This document shows positions 9,577 to 17,445 of a stretch of 64,000 nt of DNA, piece by piece. Positions within the stretch are counted from its first letter, which is position 1. The number at the start of each line of letters is the position of its first letter. The stretch spans positions 3,038,001 through 3,102,000 of the forward strand of contig NC_012108.1 of NCBI RefSeq assembly GCF_000020365.1, given 5' to 3'. The notes under the pieces were generated by a model. It saw nothing but the letters and a program-made list of their open reading frames with translations. It made no database searches and had not been told where the DNA came from. This DNA comes from Desulforapulum autotrophicum HRM2. Its GTDB lineage: Bacteria > Desulfobacterota > Desulfobacteria > Desulfobacterales > Desulfobacteraceae. A program made the position numbers and the translations under genes.

Positions 9577-11307
9577 TTAATTATCTGCTTTAATGAAAAC
9601 CCGTTTGAGCGACCCAATCCAGATGCCGCTCATAAACCAGGAATAGGCCCAGGTTCCGAGAAGTATATATATAAACGCCTTGACAATGTCAACGGATGAT
9701 CCGTCCAGGGAGAACCCTGGTACATAGGCAAAAAGCAAAGGACCTAGGTAGAGAAACTTGGCAAACTTAAATGAGGTAAAGGCAGTTTTCCACATATTTG
9801 CCTTTGCAATGGTTGCCCCTGCAAAAGCGGCAATACAGACGGGTGGTGTGATGTTGGAATCCTGGGAGAGCCAGTACACGATCATATGGGCTGCAAGCTC
9901 GTTAACCCCCAGATGGGTCAGGGCCGGAACGGCGACAACGGCAGTGATGAGATAGGCAGCTGTCACCGGAACCCCCATACCAAGAACAAGGGAAGCCAGG
10001 GCAATGAGAAAAATGGTCATCAGCAGGGAACCGCCTGCAAGCTCGATCACGATGTCTGCAAAGGTGAGCACCAGCCCTGAAAAGGTCAACACCCCGATGA
10101 TGATACCGATAATACCTACGGTGGCGCCGATTTTGAGGCTGCTCTTGGTACCTTCCCTTGACGCCTCAATGAACTCCTTGACCCCGATGCGGGTCTCTTT
10201 TCTAAAATAGGAAATTACAAGGCAGCTGGCAAGACCCAGGATTGCCGAGTAGGCCGGAGAATAACCCGTGAGCATGAAAATGGTGATGACCACCAGGGGA
10301 AGGGTATAAAACCACTCTTTTTTCAAAATTTCCATGGATGAATGTTCGGATTTTTCACCCACGATGTTGTGCATCTTGGCCTCGTAGTGAACCATGACAA
10401 ACACTGAAAAAAAGTACATCATGGCAGGAAAGATGGCCACCAGCATAATCCTTGAGTAGGGAAGGCCCGTGAGTTCGGCCATGATAAAACCACCGGCCCC
10501 CATGATGGGCGGCATGAACATCCCGCCGATGGAAGCCGCAGGTTCAATGCCGCCTGCCACATGGGGTTTAAATCCTGCCTTTTTCATCATGGGAATGGTG
10601 AACATGCCCGTGGAGACCGTATTGGCAATGGCGCTCCCGGAAATAGAACCCATAAGCCCCGATGCAATGACAGACACCTTGCCAGGCCCGCCGATCTTAT
10701 GCCCCACAGCTGCCAGGGGCCAGTCAATGAAAAACTTCTGGGCACCACATTTTTCAAGGAACGCACCAAAGATGACAAAAAGAATCACATAGGTGGCAAG
10801 AACGTTGGCCATGATGCCGAATACGCCGTCACTCTTGTAGAAAATGCTGACGCAAAGTTCGGTAAACGGCGCGCCTGCATGGGAAATAAGATCCGGTGCC
10901 ATGTAACCGTAAACACCAAAGAGGAGCATCACCACCCCGATGATGACAAATACGCTGCCCACCACCCTTCTGGCAAGCTCGATGCCGATGAGTACGCCGA
11001 TAATGGCAATGATCATGTCAAGCTGGGTTTCAGCGCCGGTTCGGTAGTTGATCGTTTCAAAGTTGACTATCCAGTAACCGATGGTTCCCACGGAGAGTCC
11101 CATGAGGCAATAATCCACCACCCGCATGATTTTTGATTTGGAACGGTAGAGCAGAAAAATGAGCAGATAGGTGATGATAACGTAGACCCCCCTGTGATAC
11201 TGGGTTGCCATGGGCTGAATCACGGCTGCATAGGAGTAGAAGAGAACAAGAATCACCGAACATGCATCAAATAATATCTGTTCGTACCTGTTTAATTTTT
11301 CGTACAC
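9577..11307 (-). CDS. TRAP transporter permease, fused 4TM/12TM type
   Basis: Integral inner-membrane protein of 576 residues in which the small (DctQ-like) and large (DctM-like) TRAP subunits are one chain, the form that partners TAXI binding proteins. Hydrophobic helices run through nearly the whole length. The large-subunit part has motifs such as GLMGSISGSAIANTVSTG and GGMFMPPIMGAGGFIMAE, characteristic of the DctM/TRAP C-terminal domain. The start appears to be GTG. It is expected to use a sodium or proton gradient for uptake; the substrate cannot be told from sequence. The gene for the binding protein is 77 bp upstream. Confidence 0.93.
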   Translation of the reverse strand: MYEKLNRYEQILFDACSVILVLFYSYAAVIQPMATQYHRGVYVIITYLLIFLLYRSKSKIMRVVDYCLMGLSVGTIGYWIVNFETINYRTGAETQLDMIIAIIGVLIGIELARRVVGSVFVIIGVVMLLFGVYGYMAPDLISHAGAPFTELCVSIFYKSDGVFGIMANVLATYVILFVIFGAFLEKCGAQKFFIDWPLAAVGHKIGGPGKVSVIASGLMGSISGSAIANTVSTGMFTIPMMKKAGFKPHVAGGIEPAASIGGMFMPPIMGAGGFIMAELTGLPYSRIMLVAIFPAMMYFFSVFVMVHYEAKMHNIVGEKSEHSSMEILKKEWFYTLPLVVITIFMLTGYSPAYSAILGLASCLVISYFRKETRIGVKEFIEASREGTKSSLKIGATVGIIGIIIGVLTFSGLVLTFADIVIELAGGSLLMTIFLIALASLVLGMGVPVTAAYLITAVVAVPALTHLGVNELAAHMIVYWLSQDSNITPPVCIAAFAGATIAKANMWKTAFTSFKFAKFLYLGPLLFAYVPGFSLDGSSVDIVKAFIYILLGTWAYSWFMSGIWIGSLKRVFIKADN

Positions 11308-11348
11308 AATTGGCCTGCCTATGTTGATTTAAAACAATTAGCAACAAA

Positions 11349-11371
11349 GGGACGGATATAAACTCCGTCCC
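11349..11371 (-). terminator. Intercistronic hairpin between TAXI and permease genes
   Basis: GGGACGGA (11349-11356) and TCCGTCCC (11364-11371) form a perfect 8-bp stem with a 7-nt loop just after the binding-protein stop. On the minus strand it is followed by TTTGTTGC, a weak U tract. It may be a partial terminator or an mRNA-stabilising stem that keeps the binding protein more abundant than the permease, as is common in uptake operons. Confidence 0.5.
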
Positions 11372-11384
11372 CGGGGTCAAATTT

Positions 11385-12359
11385 CTATTTTAAAACGCCT
11401 TTTTCCTTCCAGAACCGTTCTGCACCCGGATGGAGAGGGGTTACAATTCCTTTGGCACCCGTTTCAATACTCATTTCCTTAAACGTTTTTTTCTGGCTGA
11501 CCATGTGTTTTAGACCTTCATCAGAATAAACAAGGGAGAGCATTTTGTAGACCGTATCAGCAGGAACCTGGGAGCTTGCAACCCACAGGGTCGAATCCTG
11601 GAATGATGGCATATCCATGGTAACACCCTTGTAGGTGTTGGCCGGAATAATGAGTTTTGCAAAATAGGGGTACTCTTTATAAAAACCGCTGTTGACAGCA
11701 TCCTCATGGAGATTTACAAGCTCGATGTCGTTGGTCTGGGCTGCCATGATGACGGCACCGCTTGGGAAGGCGGTAAAGAGCCAGAATGCGTCCAGCTGAT
11801 TGTTGCCAAAGGCCTGTGCTGCATCATTATAACCCATGGCGTTTCTTTCGACCTTGTCCCACACCTTCATGTAATTAAAGAAAAGCTCACAATTGGCAAA
11901 GGCGCCGGATCCGGCATTGCCCACACCGACTTTTTTCCCGGCAAGATCAGCAACGCTTTTAATGCCCGAGCCTTTTCTTGTTACCAGCTGGGCAGGTGCT
12001 CCATAAAGATAGGATACGGCAAGAACATTCTCATATTTTTTAGTGTCATTCTTCATCTTACCGTTGCGGCCAAGCCAGACATGACCGGAGTAAACAACAC
12101 TCATTTGCTGACGGTTGGCATCTGTTTTACGCAGATTTTCAACGGAACCTGCAGAGGACTGCGCCTGAACCTTGAATTCAGCCACCGATTTCATGGGTTT
12201 AAACACTTGAATTGCATTTGCGACCACCTGGAAGGTTCCTCCGGCAGGGCCGCCGCCAAAGACAACCCGTTCCTTTGCAAAGGCTGAAGGGGTGAAGAGC
12301 AAGGAGACACCTGTCAATAGTGTGACGGCAATACTGGCTGCGAACTGTTTACTTCCCAT
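11385..12359 (-). CDS. TAXI-family TRAP transporter substrate-binding protein
   Basis: Periplasmic receptor for the TRAP permease downstream. 324 residues with a clear signal peptide (basic start, hydrophobic core to about residue 22, cleavage near SAFA-KE at about 28). The mature start VVFGGGPAGGTFQVVA is the TAXI signature; the central segment AGKKVGVGNAGSGAFANCELFF is also typical. An AGGAGGAT ribosome site sits 5-6 nt before the ATG. Members of the family bind organic acids or amino acids (glutamate, 2-oxoglutarate in known cases); the ligand here is unknown. Confidence 0.94.
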   Translation of the reverse strand: MGSKQFAASIAVTLLTGVSLLFTPSAFAKERVVFGGGPAGGTFQVVANAIQVFKPMKSVAEFKVQAQSSAGSVENLRKTDANRQQMSVVYSGHVWLGRNGKMKNDTKKYENVLAVSYLYGAPAQLVTRKGSGIKSVADLAGKKVGVGNAGSGAFANCELFFNYMKVWDKVERNAMGYNDAAQAFGNNQLDAFWLFTAFPSGAVIMAAQTNDIELVNLHEDAVNSGFYKEYPYFAKLIIPANTYKGVTMDMPSFQDSTLWVASSQVPADTVYKMLSLVYSDEGLKHMVSQKKTFKEMSIETGAKGIVTPLHPGAERFWKEKGVLK

Positions 12360-12558
12360 AAAATCCTCCTGATTGTAATAAAACGTAACCGGTTATTGAT
12401 GATTCTGGGTCGACAATAGTGGAGAAACACCTCCATTTTGGTAACAGTAGCAGCAATAACACCCCGGGTCAATTGGCAGATTTCTGATTGTTATGTAGGT
12501 AATTTTCTTACATTTTGACCGATCGGCCATGGATAAAACAAGGGGAAAAAACTTTCAG

Positions 12559-12632
12559 TATAACCGGCACGGCCGGAACGGGGTATGGGCTCTCAAACAC
12601 AATAAAGCATAAAACTTAAACCTTCGACAGCA
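12559..12632. repeat. Dispersed repeat, copy B (first-hairpin half)
   Basis: Begins TATAACCGGCACGGCCGG and stays alignable with copy C (12878-12955) over about 75 bp. The right arm of the first hairpin is degraded (the conserved CGGCC before ACAA is replaced by AAAC), so this copy probably no longer folds. It forms a direct repeat with copy C around the 178-bp inverted repeat. Confidence 0.65.
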
Positions 12633-12652
12633 GAGGTGACCGTACCATTCCG

Positions 12653-12830
12653 CCCCCTTTGGTTACCCTGACCGGAACGGTAAACGTCGGGGGGATTTCT
12701 GCCCTTCCAGACTAAAGCGCAGGAACTGCGGGCTAAAGTCCTCAAATAGCCTGCGCTTCTTAACGCCTGGAAGGGCAAAAATCCTATCCCCTTTGGTTTA
12801 CAAGGTTCCGGTCAGGGTAACCAAAGGGGG
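12653..12830. repeat. 178-bp long inverted repeat, MITE-like
   Basis: The outer 26 bp at each end (12653-12678 and 12805-12830, starting CCCCCTTTGGTTACCCTGAC) are perfect inverted copies. Further in, GCCCTTCCAG (12701-12710) pairs with 12767-12776 and AAGCGCAGG (12715-12723) pairs with 12750-12758, leaving a loop of about 26 nt. The whole element can fold as one hairpin. No transposase or convincing protein is encoded. No clear target-site duplication is visible at its edges. It is probably a non-autonomous mobile or REP/BIME-like element; an RNA function is possible. Confidence 0.75.
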
Positions 12831-12877
12831 CTCTAAAGTCGATACTTTCACAATGATGTTTCAACGGGAGTTTCTTA

Positions 12878-12955
12878 TATAACCGGCACGGCCGGAGCGG
12901 GGTATGGAGCTCTCGGCCACAACGAAGCATGGAATGTTAGGGTTCGGAAAGGTAT
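12878..12955. repeat. Dispersed repeat, copy C
   Basis: Begins TATAACCGGCACGGCCGG; GGCCGGAGC pairs with GCTCTCGGCC as the first hairpin (one bulge), followed by the conserved GGCCACAA linker. Direct repeat of copy B. Apart from copies B and C and the inverted repeat, the gene-free stretch 12360-13042 holds only the terminator of the ferredoxin gene and the leader of the TAXI gene. Confidence 0.65.
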
Positions 12956-12959
12956 TCCA

Positions 12960-13009
12960 AAAAAATAAAGCCCCTGGAAAAGCCCGATACAGACTTTTCC
13001 AGGGGCTTT
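12960..13009 (-). terminator. Rho-independent terminator of the ferredoxin gene
   Basis: A 16-bp perfect stem, AAAGCCCCTGGAAAAG (12967-12982) with its complement (12994-13009), and an 11-nt loop. On the minus strand the stem runs into TTTATTTTTTT, a classical U tract, 33 nt after the ferredoxin stop. Confidence 0.85.
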
Positions 13010-13042
13010 AATGTTTAAAGCGGTGCCCGGTATAAGAGAGAA

Positions 13043-13231
13043 TCAGTCCTCTTCTACGGTGATGGCGTCCTGCTCACATACTTCAACACAGCTCTCGCAA
13101 CCCATGCACTCTTCGGCATTGACAGGAACTGATTTCTCGTTCTGCATCTCAAAAACCTCTACAGGACACACATCAACACACTCTTCACAGCCAACGCACT
13201 TTGCCTCATCAACTACTGGATTAAAAGCCAT
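13043..13231 (-). CDS. 2[4Fe-4S] ferredoxin
   Basis: Small cytoplasmic electron carrier of 62 residues. Two cluster motifs are intact: CVGCEECVDVCP (about residues 12-23) and CMGCESCVEVCE (about 42-53); the second has Glu where Pro usually follows the fourth cysteine. The protein is acidic with a VEED tail, as in clostridial-type ferredoxins. It is a single-gene unit with its own terminator and a probable promoter. A TGGAGGCTTTAAAAA leader gives a good ribosome site. Likely redox partners are oxidoreductases of anaerobic metabolism; none is adjacent. Confidence 0.93.
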   Translation of the reverse strand: MAFNPVVDEAKCVGCEECVDVCPVEVFEMQNEKSVPVNAEECMGCESCVEVCEQDAITVEED

Positions 13232-13300
13232 TTTTTAAAGCCTCCATAAAAAAAAAGTTTAACGTAAAGTCTATTATAAATAACACTAACAAGAGCGCCT

Positions 13301-13327
13301 ATTATAACAGGTAACCCATCAAATCAA
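13301..13327 (-). promoter_or_regulatory. Possible promoter of the ferredoxin gene
   Basis: Read on the minus strand, TTGATT (13327-13322) and TATAAT (13306-13301) are 15 bp apart, a slightly short spacing. A second TATAAT lies at 13278-13273 without a clear -35. The -35 overlaps the stop codon of the upstream gene. Confidence 0.4.
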
Positions 13328-14337
13328 GCATTTTTATTCTTCACATGAACAAGGCAAATGGGAATTTCGCCTCCCTTCCCTTGGATCAGTCTGTTTTTTC
13401 TACCCTTTTGGCCCGGCGGGCAGAATATGTCGGTCACGGCCTTGTCTGAAAAAAGATGGAGTTGAACGTCAACAATAACGGCACAGCCGTCACTTGCCTC
13501 GATCAATCTATTTTCATCCCTGTGGATGCCCGAAACAGCATCCCAAATGACATCATTTAAGTGACGTTTCCACGGGTTGCTCTGGTCACATGACCTTTCA
13601 TGCACTTTAAAATTACCAATGTCAAGGACCTTTGTGGACTTTTTTGCCATTGACAGGAAATAGTCCATAACAGCCGAGCTTGTGGTGACGGGAAGAAGGG
13701 GTTCTGTATCCGTTGAAAACGCTATCTTTTCCCGGAAAAAACAGGCCCATGAGAGAATTCGCTTGTCCGTTCTGGAACAACCCCTATCCTTGTTCACGAC
13801 CGGGGAGCTGTCAGAAGAAGCAACATCAACGGCAGAAGGCAGACCGTTGCCCCTAAGGGCTGAAAAAAGCCTGGCTTCACTCTTTGAAATCAAAGAAAAT
13901 TTCTTGTCGATTTGATCAATTTCCCCATCAGCCTCCTGGGCCATCCTTAAAAACACGAGGGCATTGAGCAAGGCATTCCGTTGTTTATCCCCGCCATCCA
14001 GGTCTTGCCCGACCCCGTCACCGGCTTGGCTTTCAATGGTTGATTTAAGGGAAGATATCCCGGTATCGCTTGTAAAATAAGGAATGTCAGGCACCCGGGC
14101 TTTGAGCTGTCCTGCCCCGCCCTGGTTGACCCTTGCCCATTGTCGATAATCCTCGATCATGGCAAAAACAGAACCGATCTCCTTGTCGGACGGCAGCACA
14201 ACCTCAGCGGCCGGTTCCTGGGGCGTCAGTTCTTCCAACCGACTGACACCCAAACGGCAGAATCCGTTAAAACAGGTTAACAGGGCTGCAGCATCCTCTT
14301 CACTCACATGGGTAAACGGAAAAAACAGGGGTTTCAT
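13324..14337 (-). CDS. Protein of unknown function (337 residues)
   Basis: I do not recognise a domain. The protein starts MKPLFFPFTHV and has a helical N-terminal half, a stretch LLNALVFLRMAQEADGEIDQID near the middle, an acidic Ser-rich linker, and a C-terminal half with strand-like segments ending KNKNA. There is no signal peptide or membrane helix. The gene follows the CysK/CysRS-like fusion by 10 nt with no good ribosome site of its own, so it is probably translationally coupled and functionally linked to it. Base composition matches the surroundings. Proteins starting like this seem, from memory, to be restricted to Desulfobacteraceae relatives. Confidence 0.75.
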   Translation of the reverse strand: MKPLFFPFTHVSEEDAAALLTCFNGFCRLGVSRLEELTPQEPAAEVVLPSDKEIGSVFAMIEDYRQWARVNQGGAGQLKARVPDIPYFTSDTGISSLKSTIESQAGDGVGQDLDGGDKQRNALLNALVFLRMAQEADGEIDQIDKKFSLISKSEARLFSALRGNGLPSAVDVASSDSSPVVNKDRGCSRTDKRILSWACFFREKIAFSTDTEPLLPVTTSSAVMDYFLSMAKKSTKVLDIGNFKVHERSCDQSNPWKRHLNDVIWDAVSGIHRDENRLIEASDGCAVIVDVQLHLFSDKAVTDIFCPPGQKGRKNRLIQGKGGEIPICLVHVKNKNA

Positions 14338-14347
14338 CTATTTAGTC

Positions 14348-16627
14348 TCACACCTTTTTGTCGTTAATCTCAACACCCAGGGCTTTGATTTCCTGTCTGA
14401 GTCGGTCTGCAAGGGTCCATTGCCCGCTCAACCTTGCAGCCTCTCTCTTTTCAATAAGGGCTGCTGCCTCATGGGAAACCGATTTTCCCGGTTCGAATTC
14501 AAATATGTTCAACACGCCGTTGATCTCCCTGAAAAGCGCCAAAACCTCCCGGGCACCCCTGGCGTCAATCTGATGGCAGGCAATGAGACGGTTGAGGGTT
14601 TTTACCCCTTTGAACAGCACAGCCATCACCCCTGAAATTTTAAGATCATCGTCCATTGAAGAGATGAAACCATTGCGTATGTCATAAAGGAGCTGATCCA
14701 TCCCAGGAAAGGGTTCCCCCTCCCGAACCTGGGAAAGGGACTCAATACAACGATCAAACCGGTCAAGGGCCCTCCCTGCGTCAATGAGCCCCTGGCTTGA
14801 GAAGGTCAGGGGTTTACGATAGTGACAGGAGAGAAGAAAAAACCGTACAACCCTCGGCTCCCAACCAAGTTTTTCAAGCAGATCAAGGTCAACCTCCCCA
14901 AGGGTTTCCACTCCCAGACTGCCATCATAGGTCACGCAATCACAGTGCACCCAGATTCTTGCAAGGGGCTCTTTTACAAGAGCCCTTGACATGGCGTTCT
15001 CGTTCTCATGGTGGGGAAACAACAACTCCCTTGACCCCGTATGGATGTCAAACCCGCCACCATGGTATTTCATTGCAAGGGCCGCACACTGGAGATGAAG
15101 GGAAGGTCGAACGTTGCCCCACTTTGTCCGGACGCACACCCCCCTTTTGAGCTCGGAAAGCCCCACCCTTTTAAGGAGGGTAAAATCCCTTGGATTATCT
15201 TTCTCATAATCATCCAGGTCAACGGTTGCCCCAACCCTTATTTTATCAAGATTCACCCCGGAAAGAGAGCCATAACCTTCCAGGCTTGAAATATCACAAT
15301 AGAGGGAGTTGAGTTTTTCATAGGCAACCCCTTGTTCAACAAGCCTTTCTGCAACCGCCACCATATCTTCGATGTGCTCAGAAACAAGGGGATAGGCCTG
15401 GGCCGGACGCACCCCCAGACGAGTGAGGTCTTTTTTAAATGATCGAATATGGGGGCGTGTGAATTCAGGAACCGTCATGTCCATACGCTCAGATCCCTTG
15501 ATGGTCCGATCATCCAGATCTGTTATGTTCACCACATGGTTGACGGTCAGTCCACGGTATTCAAGGTAGCGAACCAGAAGATCCGTTGCCACAAAGCGCC
15601 TGAACCGGGTCGGGTCCATGGCTTTATGAACCGTTGGCCCGCAGGTGTAGACGGCAACCTTGCCCTGGGCCTTTGGTTCAAACCGCTCCTGGCTGCGGGT
15701 CAGGGTGTTGTAAAGCGTAAGGTTAATATTGTCCTTGACCTTGAAAAGAGAGGTTGAAAGATATCTTTCACCACCGTCTGGGAAAATAACCACCACCGTG
15801 CCCTTCTCTATCCTGGCTGCCTCAACAAGGGCAACGGCCATGGCAGCACCGCTGCTCATGCCCACAAACAATCCTTCTTTTTTTGCCAGCATTCGAGCCG
15901 TCGCAAAGGCGGTTTCATCGTCGATGTTTATTTTTTCATCCAACAATGTTTTATCAAATATATCGGGCCGGTACGACTCCTTCATGTTTTTAAGCCCCTG
16001 AATCCCGTGGCCGAGATAGGGTTCTGCACCCACGATTCGTATCAGGGGATTAAGCTCCTTTAATCTGCGGGAGATACCCATAAGAGTGCCGCTGGTGCCA
16101 AGGGAAGCCACAACGCTGGTCACCTTTCCACAGGTCTGTTCCCAGATCTCAGGTGCCGTTGTCCGGTAGTGGGCAAGCCAGTTTGCAGGATTGTTGTACT
16201 GGTCTGTCATGAAATAGGTGTCAGGATTTTCCCGGGCAAGCCGGTACACCTCCTCAATGGCACCGTCCGATCCGAGGTGACCCGGTGTAAGCCTGATTTC
16301 AGCACCCCTTGCCTTAAGAATGCTCTTTCTCTCTTCGCTTGCGGATTCGGCCATGGTCAAAAGCAAGGGATACCCCTTTACCGAACAGATCATGGCAAGT
16401 CCAATTCCCGTATTCCCGCTTGTTGCTTCGATTACTGTCTTCCCCGGAATCAACTCACCGCTGATCTCCCCCTGTTCAATCATGGACAGGGCAGCCCGGT
16501 CCTTAATGGACCCGCCAGGATTCAAATACTCAAGCTTGGCAAGGATGGTAACACCTGGAAAGGAATGCATGTTTTTTATTTCAACCAGTGGGGTGTTTCC
16601 AATGGCGTCAAGAATAGAATAGGTCAT
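14348..16627 (-). CDS. Fusion of cysteine synthase and an ATP-motif-less cysteinyl-tRNA synthetase-like protein
   Basis: 759 residues. Residues 1-300 are an O-acetylserine sulfhydrylase (CysK fold): PLP lysine K42 in GGSIKDR, the substrate loop TSGNTG (69-74) and the PLP-phosphate loop GTSGT (177-181) are all intact. Residues 303-759 align end to end with cysteinyl-tRNA synthetase (LYNTLTR start, CGPTV, NITDLDD, FPHHENE, RFFLLS.HYR, C-terminal helical domain). Cys329, Cys514, His539 and Glu543 match the zinc ligands. However, the HIGH motif is replaced by DPTR (about 338-341), the KMSKS segment by unrelated sequence (about 570-576), and the cysteine-contacting Trp by Leu510. Seen: intact PLP half, lost ATP motifs. 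Inferred: the second half is not a normal aminoacyl-tRNA synthetase and may bind cysteine or tRNA. tmk lies 6 nt upstream. Confidence 0.92.
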   Translation of the reverse strand: MTYSILDAIGNTPLVEIKNMHSFPGVTILAKLEYLNPGGSIKDRAALSMIEQGEISGELIPGKTVIEATSGNTGIGLAMICSVKGYPLLLTMAESASEERKSILKARGAEIRLTPGHLGSDGAIEEVYRLARENPDTYFMTDQYNNPANWLAHYRTTAPEIWEQTCGKVTSVVASLGTSGTLMGISRRLKELNPLIRIVGAEPYLGHGIQGLKNMKESYRPDIFDKTLLDEKINIDDETAFATARMLAKKEGLFVGMSSGAAMAVALVEAARIEKGTVVVIFPDGGERYLSTSLFKVKDNINLTLYNTLTRSQERFEPKAQGKVAVYTCGPTVHKAMDPTRFRRFVATDLLVRYLEYRGLTVNHVVNITDLDDRTIKGSERMDMTVPEFTRPHIRSFKKDLTRLGVRPAQAYPLVSEHIEDMVAVAERLVEQGVAYEKLNSLYCDISSLEGYGSLSGVNLDKIRVGATVDLDDYEKDNPRDFTLLKRVGLSELKRGVCVRTKWGNVRPSLHLQCAALAMKYHGGGFDIHTGSRELLFPHHENENAMSRALVKEPLARIWVHCDCVTYDGSLGVETLGEVDLDLLEKLGWEPRVVRFFLLSCHYRKPLTFSSQGLIDAGRALDRFDRCIESLSQVREGEPFPGMDQLLYDIRNGFISSMDDDLKISGVMAVLFKGVKTLNRLIACHQIDARGAREVLALFREINGVLNIFEFEPGKSVSHEAAALIEKREAARLSGQWTLADRLRQEIKALGVEINDKKV

Positions 16628-16633
16628 GGTGGC

Positions 16634-17317
16634 TCATCCTTTAACCCTGGGATCAATCATGGCCGAATCAATGCCGACAAGATCAATACCAAGGCGTCTG
16701 TTAATTCCAGAAACAATTTCGGTAAAAACCTGCTCCTGGGTTCCCCTTGCATCAACCACAAGAAAACGGTCCTGTTCTGCTGCAGCAAGGGCAAGATAAC
16801 CCTGTCTTACCCGTTCGTGGAACTCGAGGGTTTCCCTTTCAAACCGGCTTTCATCAAGGGTCCTTTCACCATCCGTCAATGCTTTAACTGTCCGGGCGAG
16901 GCCTGTTTCAGGATCAAGGTCAAACAAAATGGTGAGGTCCGGGCAAAGGTCCTTGACAACCACCGAATGGATGATGTCGATCAGCTCTTTGGATATTCCC
17001 CGGGCCGCCCCCTGATAGACCGTGGTGGCATCGGTGAACCTGTCGCAAACAACGGTTTTCCCCGCCCCCAATGCAGGAATTATCACTTCAGACAGATGCT
17101 GGGCCCGGTCTGCACCATAAAGAAAAAGCTCACACAGATCCGACATCCCGCTGTTCCCGGGATCAAGGAGGATGGCTCGTATTTTTTTTCCAATAACCGT
17201 AGCTCCAGGCTCTCTTGTGACAACGGCTTCATACCCATTTTGACCCAAACAGTCGACCAATGGTTTAATCTGTGTTGTCTTGCCTGAACCTTCAATCCCT
17301 TCAAGTGTGATAAACAT
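16634..17317 (-). CDS. tmk: Thymidylate kinase
   Basis: Phosphorylates dTMP to dTDP. 227 residues with P-loop GIEGSGKTT (residues 7-15), the DRF motif of the family in VVCDRFTDAT near 95, and a C-terminal region somewhat longer than the usual 205-215. The lid region carries ESRFERETLEFHERVRQGYL. In many bacteria tmk sits next to holB; here holB lies 3.4 kb away on the other strand, suggesting a rearranged tmk-holB-ricT-metG neighbourhood. It leads the minus-strand unit tmk, CysK/CysRS fusion, unknown gene. Confidence 0.96.
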   Translation of the reverse strand: MFITLEGIEGSGKTTQIKPLVDCLGQNGYEAVVTREPGATVIGKKIRAILLDPGNSGMSDLCELFLYGADRAQHLSEVIIPALGAGKTVVCDRFTDATTVYQGAARGISKELIDIIHSVVVKDLCPDLTILFDLDPETGLARTVKALTDGERTLDESRFERETLEFHERVRQGYLALAAAEQDRFLVVDARGTQEQVFTEIVSGINRRLGIDLVGIDSAMIDPRVKG

Positions 17318-17445
17318 AAATGACTCCCGACATTGCTTGACTTTTAAGGCTTAAAATGGCTTTATACAGTAAATTTTAGTTAAGTGCAAAACCAAACCAA
17401 GTTAAAATGCAAAGGCGTTGCTGCCAAAAGCCGGACAACCAAACT

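Noticed and set aside
10561-11136. Plus-strand frame opposite the TRAP permease
   Set aside because: Opposite-strand shadow of a well-supported membrane protein; its His/Asp-rich content is the complement of hydrophobic codons.
12593-12778. Minus-strand reading frame of 61 codons inside the long inverted repeat
   Set aside because: It lies on one arm and the loop of the foldback element, has no ribosome site and no protein-like pattern; such frames recur by chance in repeat elements.
12360-13042. CRISPR array in the repeat-rich gap
   Set aside because: Only two copies of a 75-bp degenerate repeat with a folded element between them; no regular short repeats and spacers, and no cas genes.
14348-16627. 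CysK/CysRS fusion as a decaying pseudogene or frameshift
   Set aside because: One uninterrupted frame of 759 codons, all CysK residues and the CysRS zinc ligands intact, and coupled neighbours; decay would not spare these.
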